DNA of 64,000 bases from contig NZ_BMFU01000013.1 in NCBI RefSeq assembly GCF_014639235.1, positions 66,020 to 130,019 of the forward strand, written 5' to 3'. The notes beneath the pieces are model-generated. The model was given only the letters and a program-made list of their open reading frames with translations, had not been told where the DNA came from and made no database searches. Below, piece by piece: positions 55,095 through 63,896 of this stretch (positions are counted from its first letter, which is position 1; the number at the start of each line of letters is the position of its first letter). Both the position numbers and the translations under genes were made by a program. Source of the stretch: Paenibacillus silvae. Lineage in GTDB: Bacteria; Bacillota; Bacilli; Paenibacillales; Paenibacillaceae.

Positions 55095-55529
55095 CTACAT
55101 GGATTCACACACCTGTTTTAATTTCTTGTTCATCGCTTCAAAGCCAGCCTTTGTACCTTTGTCTAAGGACTTTTGTAACAGTGGCACCAAAATGCCACGA
55201 AAATTTTCCCTCTGGATCAAGGTTGTTGTGCCATTCTGATGATCTACTAACTCAAAAATATGTTCTCCATCAAACAAACCTGGAAACATCGTATGCCCCA
55301 ACCAGCGGAACTCTTTATTTTGCTGAAACTTCAGAACTTTAGGTTTGAAAATCATGCCCTTCGAGCCTGGCGGCACCATCTTTACCTCAATCTTGGCCCC
55401 TTCTTCTACCTTGCCTTTCAAAAACACCATAAACGGGTTCCAGTCTGGATATGCCTCGAAATGAGTTAATACTTCCCACACCTTATGAGCAGGCATATTA
55501 ATCAAGATCTCAGTTCTAATCTGTTTCAT
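55095..55529 (-). CDS. SRPBCC (START/polyketide-cyclase-like) domain protein
   Basis: 144 residues with the SRPBCC start EILINMPAHKVWEVLTHFEAYPDWNPF and a C-terminal long helix (KAGFEAMNKKLKQVCE), giving the helix-grip fold with a hydrophobic pocket. Such proteins bind or act on small hydrophobic ligands. It is 11 bp downstream of an alpha/beta hydrolase gene and is probably co-transcribed with it. Confidence 0.87.
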   Translation of the reverse strand: MKQIRTEILINMPAHKVWEVLTHFEAYPDWNPFMVFLKGKVEEGAKIEVKMVPPGSKGMIFKPKVLKFQQNKEFRWLGHTMFPGLFDGEHIFELVDHQNGTTTLIQRENFRGILVPLLQKSLDKGTKAGFEAMNKKLKQVCESM

Positions 55530-55540
55530 GCTTAGCCCTC

Positions 55541-56755
55541 CTAGACTTTCATTAAGTTGTGCTCAAATACTTCATCCAGCCAATCGAACATCACCTGGTG
55601 GAACAAAGCGTGATTGCCTTCCTGACAATGCTCCTCTGCACCTTCCTCAATCGTAAAGATCCTAACCGTCTTAGGCGCCTCGATTTCCTCAAGCAGGGCA
55701 TGCAGCTGATCTGTCGAAACGAAATGATCGGTCTCCCCCATAGTCAGTAATATCGGGCATTTGATTTGTCCAGCGATTCCTTTTAAGGAGGCCTTCTTCA
55801 TCTCTTCAAATAACTCATAACGGTGCTTCAAGCCAAATACCCACTTCCCGTTATTCAGCATCCATCTCAGATTCGAGTTATTCTGCTCAGCGAATGCAAG
55901 CATCTGCTCTCTTTCCTCTTCTGGAAGCTGCAGCACCTGCGCCAATCGCGGATTTTGATTCATTGTGGAATCAAACGTATCGTAGAACACATTAAATGCA
56001 ATACAGGCCTTGATTCGCTCTTCAAATGCTGCTGCTCGCGGAGCAAAATAACCTCCCAAGCTCATACCAAGCAGAGCGATTCTTTCATGATCAATCTCCT
56101 GTCTGGTCTCAAGATAATCAAGGGCTGCCTTCACTGGAACCTCGGCATCATGCCGCATAACCAGATGTTGTTTACGAAGAGCTTCTCCCTGTCCTGGCAT
56201 TTCAAAAACAAGACAATGGTATCCGCGCTTAATTGCCGCTGCTGCACCACAAAAATACAATTCTTGCAGGGTGGAATCATATCCCCCGATAAACACAAGC
56301 ACAGGTCGTTTCGTTAACGCATTCTTCGGATCATCAACTGCACCATAAAAATATCCTTTAAGGTAAGTATCGCCATAAGGAATGCTCACCATCTCATAGT
56401 GACTATCTAATAAATCCATGCCTTTTTCGAAAGCTTGCACACTTTGTTCAAAATTATTCATCCGTCTCTCATCGGTTCCATCCAGAAAGAACTCCCCGGT
56501 ACGGTAATAATTATGTGCCCGCAGGAAGGCTTCCCTTGCACTTACCCTATGCTGCTTTTGCAGGCAATCCAGCGCGGTTTGGTAGGTTCGATCCGCCGTT
56601 TTGGCCCATTCGATAAACCAGCTTTCAAAATTCCCTTCTTCAATCCTGGACGCTGTTGCAAGACATTCTCCGATCTCTGCGCCCTGATATCCTGCGTACG
56701 TTACAGCTCTCAACAATTCAAATGAAAAAGCCTGATCCTCAAAATAAAGTTTCAT
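55541..56755 (-). CDS. Alpha/beta hydrolase with N-terminal helical cap
   Basis: 404 residues. The first 130 residues are helical, followed by a hydrolase core: LVFIGGYDST (oxyanion region), VFEMPGQGEALRK, nucleophile Ser in LLGMSLGGYFAPRAA, Asp in MGETDHFVS and a C-terminal His in EEHCQEGNHALFHQ. The layout resembles the FrsA/2,6-dihydroxypseudooxynicotine-hydrolase group, which cleaves esters or C-C bonds of small molecules. A TetR-type gene lies upstream on the same strand (about 87 bp) and an SRPBCC gene downstream, suggesting a small inducible degradative unit. Confidence 0.87.
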   Translation of the reverse strand: MKLYFEDQAFSFELLRAVTYAGYQGAEIGECLATASRIEEGNFESWFIEWAKTADRTYQTALDCLQKQHRVSAREAFLRAHNYYRTGEFFLDGTDERRMNNFEQSVQAFEKGMDLLDSHYEMVSIPYGDTYLKGYFYGAVDDPKNALTKRPVLVFIGGYDSTLQELYFCGAAAAIKRGYHCLVFEMPGQGEALRKQHLVMRHDAEVPVKAALDYLETRQEIDHERIALLGMSLGGYFAPRAAAFEERIKACIAFNVFYDTFDSTMNQNPRLAQVLQLPEEEREQMLAFAEQNNSNLRWMLNNGKWVFGLKHRYELFEEMKKASLKGIAGQIKCPILLTMGETDHFVSTDQLHALLEEIEAPKTVRIFTIEEGAEEHCQEGNHALFHQVMFDWLDEVFEHNLMKV

Positions 56756-56842
56756 GATGTTTCCCTCCTGAACGTTAACGTTAAAATTTCATTGAACAAT
56801 CAGTGAACTAAATGTTTAAAAAAATACCTGGAAAACATATGT

Positions 56843-57484
56843 CTACATTTTCCAAGTTAACCGTGTGTGCTCAACGATTTGTTGCAGATAATCCTGCCGG
56901 TCGCATTGATACAGATTGTTTTCTTCAAAAAATAAATCCTGCAATATATAAGCGTATATCGCACTCCAGAACTGATTCACCATCATAAAGATGTCAAACG
57001 AACGAATTTCTCTGCGCTCGACATAAACCTGAATCAGCTTCATCGTCTGCTCGATGATCAACCTCACATGCTTATTAAAGCTCTTCGTATATTCCTCCGA
57101 GATCACACTTTTCTCTTTCAGAAGAATCAACATTACCCGCTTGTCATTACCTATATAATTCAGGAAAATGCTCCCCAGTGAAAGTAATAACTCCTGAATC
57201 GGCAGTGTTTCCTGCAGAGAGGCGATATCCGATTCCACCAGCTTGTATCTGTCATCCAGAAAATCCTGAAGTATCGTATCTAAAATCTGTTTTTTCCCAT
57301 CCGGGAAATAATGATAAATCAAACCATCCGCCATTCCGATATGCTTTGTAATCTCTCTAGTCGTCGTTGCATGATACCCTCGCAAAGCAAATAGCTCTTT
57401 GGCCGAATCCAATAACTGCTTCCTGCGTTCAATTGCTTGTAGGTCACGACTCGTCAAATTAGCTGTACTTTTTTTTGCTGTCAT
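56843..57484 (-). CDS. TetR/AcrR family transcriptional regulator
   Basis: About 213 residues. The N-terminal HTH (about 20-70) shows RKQLLDSAKELFALRGYHATTTREITKHIGMADGLIYHYF, followed by a helical ligand-binding domain. ATG 57484 (MTAKKST) is chosen because AGGCGGTG lies 6-7 nt upstream; the frame is open to 57538. It heads the strand leading to the hydrolase and SRPBCC genes, probably its targets. TCAGTGAA-containing sites occur both at its own start (57502-57510) and before the hydrolase gene (about 56800). Confidence 0.87.
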   Translation of the reverse strand: MTAKKSTANLTSRDLQAIERRKQLLDSAKELFALRGYHATTTREITKHIGMADGLIYHYFPDGKKQILDTILQDFLDDRYKLVESDIASLQETLPIQELLLSLGSIFLNYIGNDKRVMLILLKEKSVISEEYTKSFNKHVRLIIEQTMKLIQVYVERREIRSFDIFMMVNQFWSAIYAYILQDLFFEENNLYQCDRQDYLQQIVEHTRLTWKM

Positions 57485-57578
57485 TTCATTCACCGCCTGT
57501 TCAGTGAATATTATATATGTACCTTTTTTAAAATGCAATAGAGGTTGGTTATCGGGATTGTTAAGGCGATATATTTTT

Positions 57579-57611
57579 TTGACAAACGAATAATGTTACA
57601 GTAGACTGTAA
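57579..57611 (+). promoter_or_regulatory. Promoter and operator of the MerR-ClpP operon
   Basis: TTGACA (57579-57584) and TAGACT (57602-57607) are 17 bp apart. A perfect palindrome TTACAGTAGACTGTAA (57596-57611) covers the -10. A degenerate second copy (ATACAGTAAAGTGTAA) follows. With a normal spacer and an operator on the -10, the arrangement suggests repression, probably by the first gene product. Confidence 0.7.
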
Positions 57612-57686
57612 ACAATACAGTAAAGTGTAACACAAACATTTAACTGTAATGAGTAGATCAAAACTTTAGGTCAAAGGAGGTGCACC

Positions 57687-58103
57687 ATGAACAGTTATAC
57701 CGCTAAACAAATCGCTGAAATGCTGCAGCAGGATGACCCGCGTATGAATCTGCGAACCGTGAGGTATTACACTCAGATCGGTATGGTACCTCCCCTTGAA
57801 TTAGCAGGTAACAAAAGAGTTTACACCGATAACCATCTCCATTATTTTCGGGCAATTATCACACTGGCGAGAACCGGGGAAACCCTGGCCTCCATCCAGG
57901 AAACATTGAAGAAACTCTCTATAGCAGACATTGAAAAAATAAGTCAGCAGCTAACCTTATATGAACCCAGCCGAATAGTTGAAAATGAAACACTTAAAAT
58001 CACAGATGATGTCATCATCACGATCAGCCCTCGAATATCCGCAGAGGTCAAACAACGAGTTATTGATTCTGTATCACAAGCTCTAAGGGGGGAGGATCTG
58101 TAG
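57687..58103 (+). CDS. MerR-like HTH regulator
   Basis: 138 residues. The N-terminal MerR-type winged helix reads YTAKQIAEMLQQDDPRMNLRTVRYYTQIGMVPP, followed by a helix region (TLARTGETLASIQETLKKLS). The C-terminal 40 residues (ITDDVIITISPRISAEVKQRVIDSV) are not a known effector domain and may form a strand-helix unit. An AAAGGAGG site precedes the ATG. Its stop overlaps the next gene by one base. It probably controls the operon via the palindromes upstream. Confidence 0.85.
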   Translation: MNSYTAKQIAEMLQQDDPRMNLRTVRYYTQIGMVPPLELAGNKRVYTDNHLHYFRAIITLARTGETLASIQETLKKLSIADIEKISQQLTLYEPSRIVENETLKITDDVIITISPRISAEVKQRVIDSVSQALRGEDL

Positions 58104-58612
58104 TGTTTGATATCCAATTAGCAAAGTCCAAGATGGAGAACGAAGAAGGAATGAATCATCTATGGATTAGGCTCGTTCAGGGGGAACAATCGCAGGCATC
58201 AGAAGTTCAAATACAACTGCCAGAAGGGATATACCGCTCCCAAAATTTGAATGGCCTCACTGAGAATGAACGAGGACACATTGTAGTGGATGCGCCAGAT
58301 CAAGATGTGCTCCTTGAAATCTATACGCAGACAGCTGTTCCATGCGGTGAAATGACCATCGTAGTAATCCTACACACCGCCGAGACAATGATACGAAAAG
58401 ATATTACGATTCAAGTGGTTGAGGAAGACGAAATGCACACGGCCGAAATGAATGAGCACGTTATGGAACGAATCAAGACGTTGCGTCCCCACTCTTCAAC
58501 CAGCAATCAGGACGATGATGAAAGCACTATCATATACATTCAACCAAAGAAATTGGAAAAGAGTACATCAGAATACTCTCATCTGGAAAAGAACTACCGA
58601 GTTGACTACTGA
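58103..58612 (+). CDS. Unknown protein between MerR and ClpP genes
   Basis: 169 residues starting GTG, whose G is the last base of the MerR gene stop codon; GGGGGAGG is upstream, so translation is coupled. Residues about 1-115 are beta-rich (WIRLVQGEQ, EVQIQLPEGIY, MTIVVILHT, KDITIQVVEE). The C-terminal 55 residues are polar and probably disordered (HSSTSNQDDDES), ending YRVDY. I recognise no family. Position between a regulator and a protease subunit suggests a substrate, adaptor or co-regulator of ClpP, which is inference only. Confidence 0.75.
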   Translation: MFDIQLAKSKMENEEGMNHLWIRLVQGEQSQASEVQIQLPEGIYRSQNLNGLTENERGHIVVDAPDQDVLLEIYTQTAVPCGEMTIVVILHTAETMIRKDITIQVVEEDEMHTAEMNEHVMERIKTLRPHSSTSNQDDDESTIIYIQPKKLEKSTSEYSHLEKNYRVDY

Positions 58613-58644
58613 ACTTGACTACTGAAATGGAAAGGATGAACGCT

Positions 58645-59229
58645 ATGACTCTGATTCCTTACGTTATCGAGCATACCTCCCGAGGGGAACGATCCTACGA
58701 TATTTATTCCAGACTGCTGCAGGACCGTATCTTGTTTGTGTCTGGTGAGATTACCGATGCCGTAGCCAATAGTGTAATTGCACAGCTGCTCTATCTCGAC
58801 GCCATGGATTCGGAAAAAGACATCAACATGTATATCAACTCACCAGGTGGCTCCATAACAGCAGGTATGGGCATCTATGATGCGATGCAGCTGGTTAAAG
58901 CCGATGTATCTACACTATGTGTGGGTATGGCTGCATCTATGGGAGCGTTTTTATTAGCTAATGGGGCAAAAGGCAAACGACTTGCACTCCCAAACAGTGA
59001 AATTATGATTCATCAGCCGCTAGGTGGAGCACAAGGTCAAGCCACAGATATTGAAATTAGTGCCAAGCGCATTCTTCGATTGCGAGATAAGTTAAACAAC
59101 ATATTGTCCGAGCAGACCAGTCAGCCACTGGAAAAGGTTGCACAGGATACGGACAGGGACCACTTTATGAATGCGGATGAGGCTCAGGGTTACGGTTTAA
59201 TTGACAAGGTCATTCATACGGCACAATAA
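58645..59229 (+). CDS. clpP: ClpP-type proteolytic subunit (paralog)
   Basis: 194 residues from ATG 58645 (MTLIPYVIEH), with GGAAAGG about 9 nt upstream; the frame is open to a TTG at 58615. The canonical triad is intact: Ser98 in GMAASMGAF, His123 in MIHQPLGGAQG and Asp172 in DTDRDHF, and the INSPGGS oxyanion loop is present. It would form barrel-shaped 14-mers working with Clp ATPases. The housekeeping clpP is usually monocistronic, so this copy, in an operon with its own MerR regulator and an unknown protein, is probably an accessory, conditionally expressed paralog. Confidence 0.93.
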   Translation: MTLIPYVIEHTSRGERSYDIYSRLLQDRILFVSGEITDAVANSVIAQLLYLDAMDSEKDINMYINSPGGSITAGMGIYDAMQLVKADVSTLCVGMAASMGAFLLANGAKGKRLALPNSEIMIHQPLGGAQGQATDIEISAKRILRLRDKLNNILSEQTSQPLEKVAQDTDRDHFMNADEAQGYGLIDKVIHTAQ

Positions 59230-59269
59230 ACAAACTTCATAAAAACTTTAAGGTTAAGGAGCTAATGCC

Positions 59270-60151
59270 ATGCAGGAACTGCAATTTGTAAAAGGTTATA
59301 GAGATCATGACACACTTCGAACAAGTTTCTTCGAACTGGCTGCGAGTACGTTTGGTATACATTTCGAAGATTGGTATCAACAGGGATGCTGGGGCGAGGG
59401 ATATGTCCCCTTTTCCTATGTGGATGGAGATCAGGTCGTTGCCAATGTTTCAGTAAATCTCCTTGAACTCATCATTCATGGGGAGAAGTATAAAGCGATA
59501 CAGGTCGGCACGGTGATGACACATCCCGATTACCGGAAAAAAGGGCTTTCAGCCCGTTTAATGAACAGGGTTTTGGAGGAATATGAGAATAAGTATGATT
59601 ATATGTACCTTTTTGCCAATGAATCGGTGCTTGATTTCTACCCCAAGTTTGGATTTAAACCTGTGGAAGAGCATCTTTTTTCAATGGATTATACGGTAAA
59701 AGAACGATCGGAGCCTGCGAACATTCGCAAACTCGATGTTACTAACGCGGAGGATGTACGTCTTATCTCTACATTTGCATCCCAAAGACAACCTGTTTCG
59801 CAGCATTTTGCCACCGCTCAGACCAAAGGCATACTCATGTTCTATTGCCTGAATGTTTTTAGCCATGATATTTATTATTTGGAAAAGGAAAACGTCATTG
59901 TTGTTTATCAGAAAGAAGGCAATACGATCAACCTTTTTGACGTCATTAGCTTGAACGAAATCCATATGACCGATATTTTACATCAGATTGCAGGTGAAGA
60001 TACGCAGGAAATAACATTTCATTTTACGCCGGATGCAGCAGAGAATATGATGCTCAAAAGCACACTAACCAATGAAGGTTTGTTTGTAAAACCTCATGGT
60101 GAAAATCTCTATCCGTTGCATGTGAAACATCCGATTACATCGATTGCTTGA
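59270..60151 (+). CDS. GNAT acetyltransferase with C-terminal extension
   Basis: 293 residues. The N-terminal half is an Eis-like GNAT domain with acetyl-CoA loop THPDYRKKGLSARLMNRVL near 85-103 and YPKFGFKPVEEH near 125. The C-terminal half (150-293) is an additional mixed alpha/beta domain. It follows the clpP gene by 40 bp and may be co-transcribed; a terminator comes next. Substrate unknown. Confidence 0.87.
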   Translation: MQELQFVKGYRDHDTLRTSFFELAASTFGIHFEDWYQQGCWGEGYVPFSYVDGDQVVANVSVNLLELIIHGEKYKAIQVGTVMTHPDYRKKGLSARLMNRVLEEYENKYDYMYLFANESVLDFYPKFGFKPVEEHLFSMDYTVKERSEPANIRKLDVTNAEDVRLISTFASQRQPVSQHFATAQTKGILMFYCLNVFSHDIYYLEKENVIVVYQKEGNTINLFDVISLNEIHMTDILHQIAGEDTQEITFHFTPDAAENMMLKSTLTNEGLFVKPHGENLYPLHVKHPITSIA

Positions 60152-60162
60152 TAAAAAGCCTC

Positions 60163-60192
60163 AAAAGGAGCAGGTTTCCCCTGCTCCTTTTT
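60163..60192 (+). terminator. Intrinsic terminator
   Basis: Arms AAAAGGAGCAGG / CCTGCTCCTTTTT with a short loop and T-run. Ends the MerR-ClpP-GNAT transcript. Confidence 0.92.
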
Positions 60193-60430
60193 GCTATGTG
60201 AAACTTCTTGTTCTTATCAAACGTAATTCTTCAGAACATTAAACGGTCGAGTGGACCCGTCATGCTAAATCACTGATCTTTAACGAAGGCCGATGTACTC
60301 CTACTAACATAAAAATTCAAATTGTTTTTTTGAACAGAGAGAAGCTCTCACAGGAGTATACAAGGTATAATGAAGCCAGATGACCGTTTCGCATAAATAT
60401 ATGACCATCATAACGAAGGAGAGGACATTC

Positions 60431-62296
60431 GTGGCGTTTATTCCGTTAAACTGTCCCAATTGCAACGGACGAATTGAATACAAAGAGGGTGAAATTCTAA
60501 AGTGCCCTTATTGTGAAACAGAGCTTCTATTGAAGCAAAATCATGTCTATTACGTAGACCAGACCGTTAATCACTATCACGGAACGCCTCCTAAAGCACC
60601 GCCGAAGCAGGCTGGCTCCGTAAAGCTGTTACTTATACTGATGCTGGTGCTGGTCGGCGCCATCGGTACTTATGTGTATTCGAGCGTTAGCTCCACTCAT
60701 CCACAGACAGAAGCCAAACTGCCAGCGCGCAAGATGCCTGAAAGCGAGGTACTGCTCTCCTTTTTGCGGGATATCTTCGATAAAGGAACTGCCCTGCCGA
60801 CCGAGGAGGAACTGGCTCGTATTCGTTATTTGACTGTAGACTATTCGCATGATGACCAGTGGGAGTTTACATACAGCTTCTCCGATCCCTTCAGCGATGA
60901 ACAGGCTGAGAAGATCACTTATGTGACTCAGGACAAAAAACTGAATACCCAGGAGATTGATCAGCGAGATTTTGAAGCTTTTACGGGACTGACTGCGCTC
61001 GATCTGACCGGAACCTATGAAATTTCCCAGACCGATCAAACTACTTTTGCACATATACCAGGTTTAAAAAGCTACGGAGGCGCATTTAACGAATCCTTCA
61101 GCTCATTTTCCGATTACTTTGGTGACAAGTCTAAAATTACGCACCTTTCTACCCAGTTGCGAAGCAATCAGGAATTGGCCTTACTGCTGGAATTCCCCAA
61201 TCTGAACTCTTTGTCCATTACCTATGCGGATGAGTCCATAACGGATTTTCACTTGTTAAACCAGCTGCCGCTCAAATCGCTGTCACTTACCTTTGTCAAT
61301 GAATTGGGATGGTTATCGTCCATGACCGGATTATCATCCTTGTCCATCCATTACAGCGAGGCTACGGACCTGCAGCCGTTATATGCATTAACCCAGCTTC
61401 AAGAGCTTAGGTTGTCTTTTTTATCCAATGTAAAGTCTATCGATTTTGTGCAAAACATGCCTGCTCTGCAAACGTTAGATCTCGAAAATGTCAACTTTTC
61501 AAATCTGGATCGCCTTGCTGGCAAGAGCTCCATTACCAAGCTACGCCTGGCTTCATTAAACAAGCTTGGCTCGGTAAAGGCCATAAATACCCTGCCCTCT
61601 CTGCGTGAGTTAGTATTGTCAGGCTATTACGAAAACGCAGAAGCACTATCTTTACCTAAGGTAACACGTGTAGAAATTCCAAGCACTTTTCTCGCCGGGC
61701 TGAAAGCACCTGCTGCAACAAGTCTGACGCTCCGTGGTGGAAGCGGTGATTTGAATCTGGCGGCGCTGGGTAAATTCCCGAAGCTGGAGCAGCTCACCCT
61801 CTGGGAGACGAGTGAAATCACGGGGCTTGGTGCACTGGACAGCTTGACCAGCCTGCAGACCCTGAACATCTATGACTCCTCACTGTTTCAGGAGAGCGAT
61901 GCCTTATTTCGTCTAAAGCAGGTTAAATCTCTAACGTGCTCCGAGTGCAGACTGAACTTTGAACAGCAATCAGCCGCGGAGAACAACGTTCTTGAGCAAT
62001 TGACCCTGGAGCAGTCCTATTTTAGTAAAAATAACAATTCGATCACCGAGGTGGATCAGATCATGCCTTACTTTGTGAAGCTGTCCGCTCTGCGTTCCTT
62101 CACTCTGCAAGACAGTAATCTGACTTCTCTCGATTTCATGAGCGGCTGGAAAAACATCGAAGAGCTGCATCTTGAGAACAATGCCATATCCAATGTCGAG
62201 CCCCTAAGCCAGCTCACTCAACTGCACAAGGTGCATCTGACTGGAAATTCAGTACAAAACAAGTCTGTGCTTGGTGCGGGTGTGCAGGTATATTAA
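60431..62296 (+). CDS. Membrane protein with zinc ribbon and leucine-rich repeats
   Basis: About 621 residues from the GTG at 60431, preceded by GAAGGAGAGG (6 nt spacing); the frame is open to ATG 60380 without a ribosome site. Residues 5-35 form a zinc ribbon (CPNC...CPYC), residues about 70-90 a single TM segment, and the rest (from about 100) is probably extracytoplasmic. From residue 170 there are at least fifteen irregular leucine-rich repeats (LNSLSITYAD, LQELRLSFLS, IEELHLENNAISNVEPL). The cytoplasmic zinc ribbon, TM and external LRR suggest a receptor-like or envelope-binding protein. Monocistronic; convergent with the next gene. Confidence 0.82.
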   Translation: MAFIPLNCPNCNGRIEYKEGEILKCPYCETELLLKQNHVYYVDQTVNHYHGTPPKAPPKQAGSVKLLLILMLVLVGAIGTYVYSSVSSTHPQTEAKLPARKMPESEVLLSFLRDIFDKGTALPTEEELARIRYLTVDYSHDDQWEFTYSFSDPFSDEQAEKITYVTQDKKLNTQEIDQRDFEAFTGLTALDLTGTYEISQTDQTTFAHIPGLKSYGGAFNESFSSFSDYFGDKSKITHLSTQLRSNQELALLLEFPNLNSLSITYADESITDFHLLNQLPLKSLSLTFVNELGWLSSMTGLSSLSIHYSEATDLQPLYALTQLQELRLSFLSNVKSIDFVQNMPALQTLDLENVNFSNLDRLAGKSSITKLRLASLNKLGSVKAINTLPSLRELVLSGYYENAEALSLPKVTRVEIPSTFLAGLKAPAATSLTLRGGSGDLNLAALGKFPKLEQLTLWETSEITGLGALDSLTSLQTLNIYDSSLFQESDALFRLKQVKSLTCSECRLNFEQQSAAENNVLEQLTLEQSYFSKNNNSITEVDQIMPYFVKLSALRSFTLQDSNLTSLDFMSGWKNIEELHLENNAISNVEPLSQLTQLHKVHLTGNSVQNKSVLGAGVQVY

Positions 62297-62316
62297 GAAG
62301 TTGCCAACGATTAAAA

Positions 62317-63180
62317 TTATATCTTCAGCATCATTTCATATTGACTGACAAAGTGCTGTAATCCAAGGCTTACGAGAAATTCCATCATTATATGCTCTGA
62401 CGAATCGATGTTCAACAGACGAATGTTGTCAGCCTGTGTACGGTTTGCGAGTTCTGCGAGAAGGCTGGCTCCAATCCCTAATCGACGGAATTTCGGATGT
62501 ACTGCTAGCTGCGGAATATCACCACTTTGTCGCTCAATGATGCCATATCCAGCAAATTCCCCATTATATCTTACGATGACATGTATGAATGCTTCAGGGA
62601 TAGCGGTAACAGATGCAATCGAATTTTGCCACGAAGGCTCAATATCCCAAAAGCGCTTGCCTTCTTGCCAGTCAATCTGGCTTGTTTGCTCCGTATGGTG
62701 ATGTGGGGTTAAAGTCATCAGATGCTCTTTCTTGATTTGAAAACAGGCCAATTCCCGTTGAATTTGAAATCCTTGTTTTTCGTATAAACGAATAGCCGAC
62801 AGGTTATCTTTAATTACCTCCAGCCGATACTGCTCGACATGCTGCTTCTTCAGAATACGGCTTGCCTGCATAAAAAGCTCGCTAGATACCCCTTGACGGC
62901 GGTATTTCGGTGCAATGCCTGTCGCAATATCATAGGCCGTGGGAACGCCCTTTAGCACGCGCAGCCCCGTTAATGAAAAGCCAATCAGCTGCTCACCATC
63001 AAACGCCCCAACTGAGAGTGTTGGTACAAAGCCACGGCGCAGCATCATGCGTTCAAAGTCAGGGAATGAAATGTCCATCTTCACCTGATAATCGGAGAAT
63101 GCTTCGATAAATGCAAGATGAAGTGAATGAAGGTCCGTTTGTTCAAGAGTACAATAATTCATAGGATGTATTAAATTCAT
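62317..63180 (-). CDS. Tandem GNAT acetyltransferase
   Basis: 287 residues with two GNAT folds. The first (about 7-150) has IAPKYRRQGVSSELFMQA and LYEKQGFQIQREL; the second (about 160-285) has VHPKFRRLGIGASLLAEL and a degraded C-terminal region. Such double-GNAT proteins acetylate small amines, but the substrate cannot be read here. ATG 63180 has no strong ribosome site; the ATG at 63162 is an alternative. Confidence 0.87.
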   Translation of the reverse strand: MNLIHPMNYCTLEQTDLHSLHLAFIEAFSDYQVKMDISFPDFERMMLRRGFVPTLSVGAFDGEQLIGFSLTGLRVLKGVPTAYDIATGIAPKYRRQGVSSELFMQASRILKKQHVEQYRLEVIKDNLSAIRLYEKQGFQIQRELACFQIKKEHLMTLTPHHHTEQTSQIDWQEGKRFWDIEPSWQNSIASVTAIPEAFIHVIVRYNGEFAGYGIIERQSGDIPQLAVHPKFRRLGIGASLLAELANRTQADNIRLLNIDSSEHIMMEFLVSLGLQHFVSQYEMMLKI

Positions 63181-63359
63181 TGCTTCTCACACAGCGCCAC
63201 AACAAGTATATGCCGCCTTCGTCCTTTCCTATTTTTTACTGTAATTCTATACGTGTAAAAGAAGTTAAACAATGTCGTTTTTCATAAATAACCAAACTAG
63301 ATTCTCCGGAAAACACCCTATCCCTACTTGCTCTATATTGTAAAAGGAGGATACCACAT

Positions 63360-63857
63360 TTGGAGACGAATAGATGTAACATAATCAAGCTGCAAAATAA
63401 TGATTATCACGATGTGAAATTGATTTATATAAATGAGAAAGTTAGAACATATCTCGGTGGAATCATACCTGACGAGCACACATTAAACAAGTTTTCAGAT
63501 ACATTAGAACGCTCCCGGACGGGTTCTTATTATTGGGTAGTGCGATTGAAAAGCAATAATGATTGCATCGGCCTGGTTTCCTTGGATAGACACGTGGATG
63601 GTCAGCATTTTGAGATTTCCTACGAGTTTCTGCCTGATTGGTGGGGACAAGGATATGCCAAGGAAGTAATTAGTCGCATGCTTGATTACATATTTGATGA
63701 GTTACATCTAACCAAAATCATAGCCGAGACCCAAACGGCCAATCATTCATCTTGCAGACTATTAGAAAACGTAGGAATGAAACTGGAACAAACCGTTACG
63801 AGATACGGTGCTAAACAGGCTATATATGGTATGGAGAAACAAAGCTGGGATACCTGA
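63360..63857 (+). CDS. GNAT acetyltransferase, RimJ/RimL type
   Basis: 165 residues starting with TTG, supported by AAAGGAGG 9 nt upstream. Features: DCIGLVSLDRHVDGQHFEISYEFLP strands, acetyl-CoA loop WGQGYAKEVISRML near 95-108, and ETQTANHSSCRLLENVGM. N-acetylates an unidentified substrate. The group II intron end lies about 40 bp after its stop on the other strand. Confidence 0.88.
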   Translation: METNRCNIIKLQNNDYHDVKLIYINEKVRTYLGGIIPDEHTLNKFSDTLERSRTGSYYWVVRLKSNNDCIGLVSLDRHVDGQHFEISYEFLPDWWGQGYAKEVISRMLDYIFDELHLTKIIAETQTANHSSCRLLENVGMKLEQTVTRYGAKQAIYGMEKQSWDT

Positions 63858-63896
63858 GTATCTATATCTTCTTTGCAGGTAGGAACGCTTAGTTTA

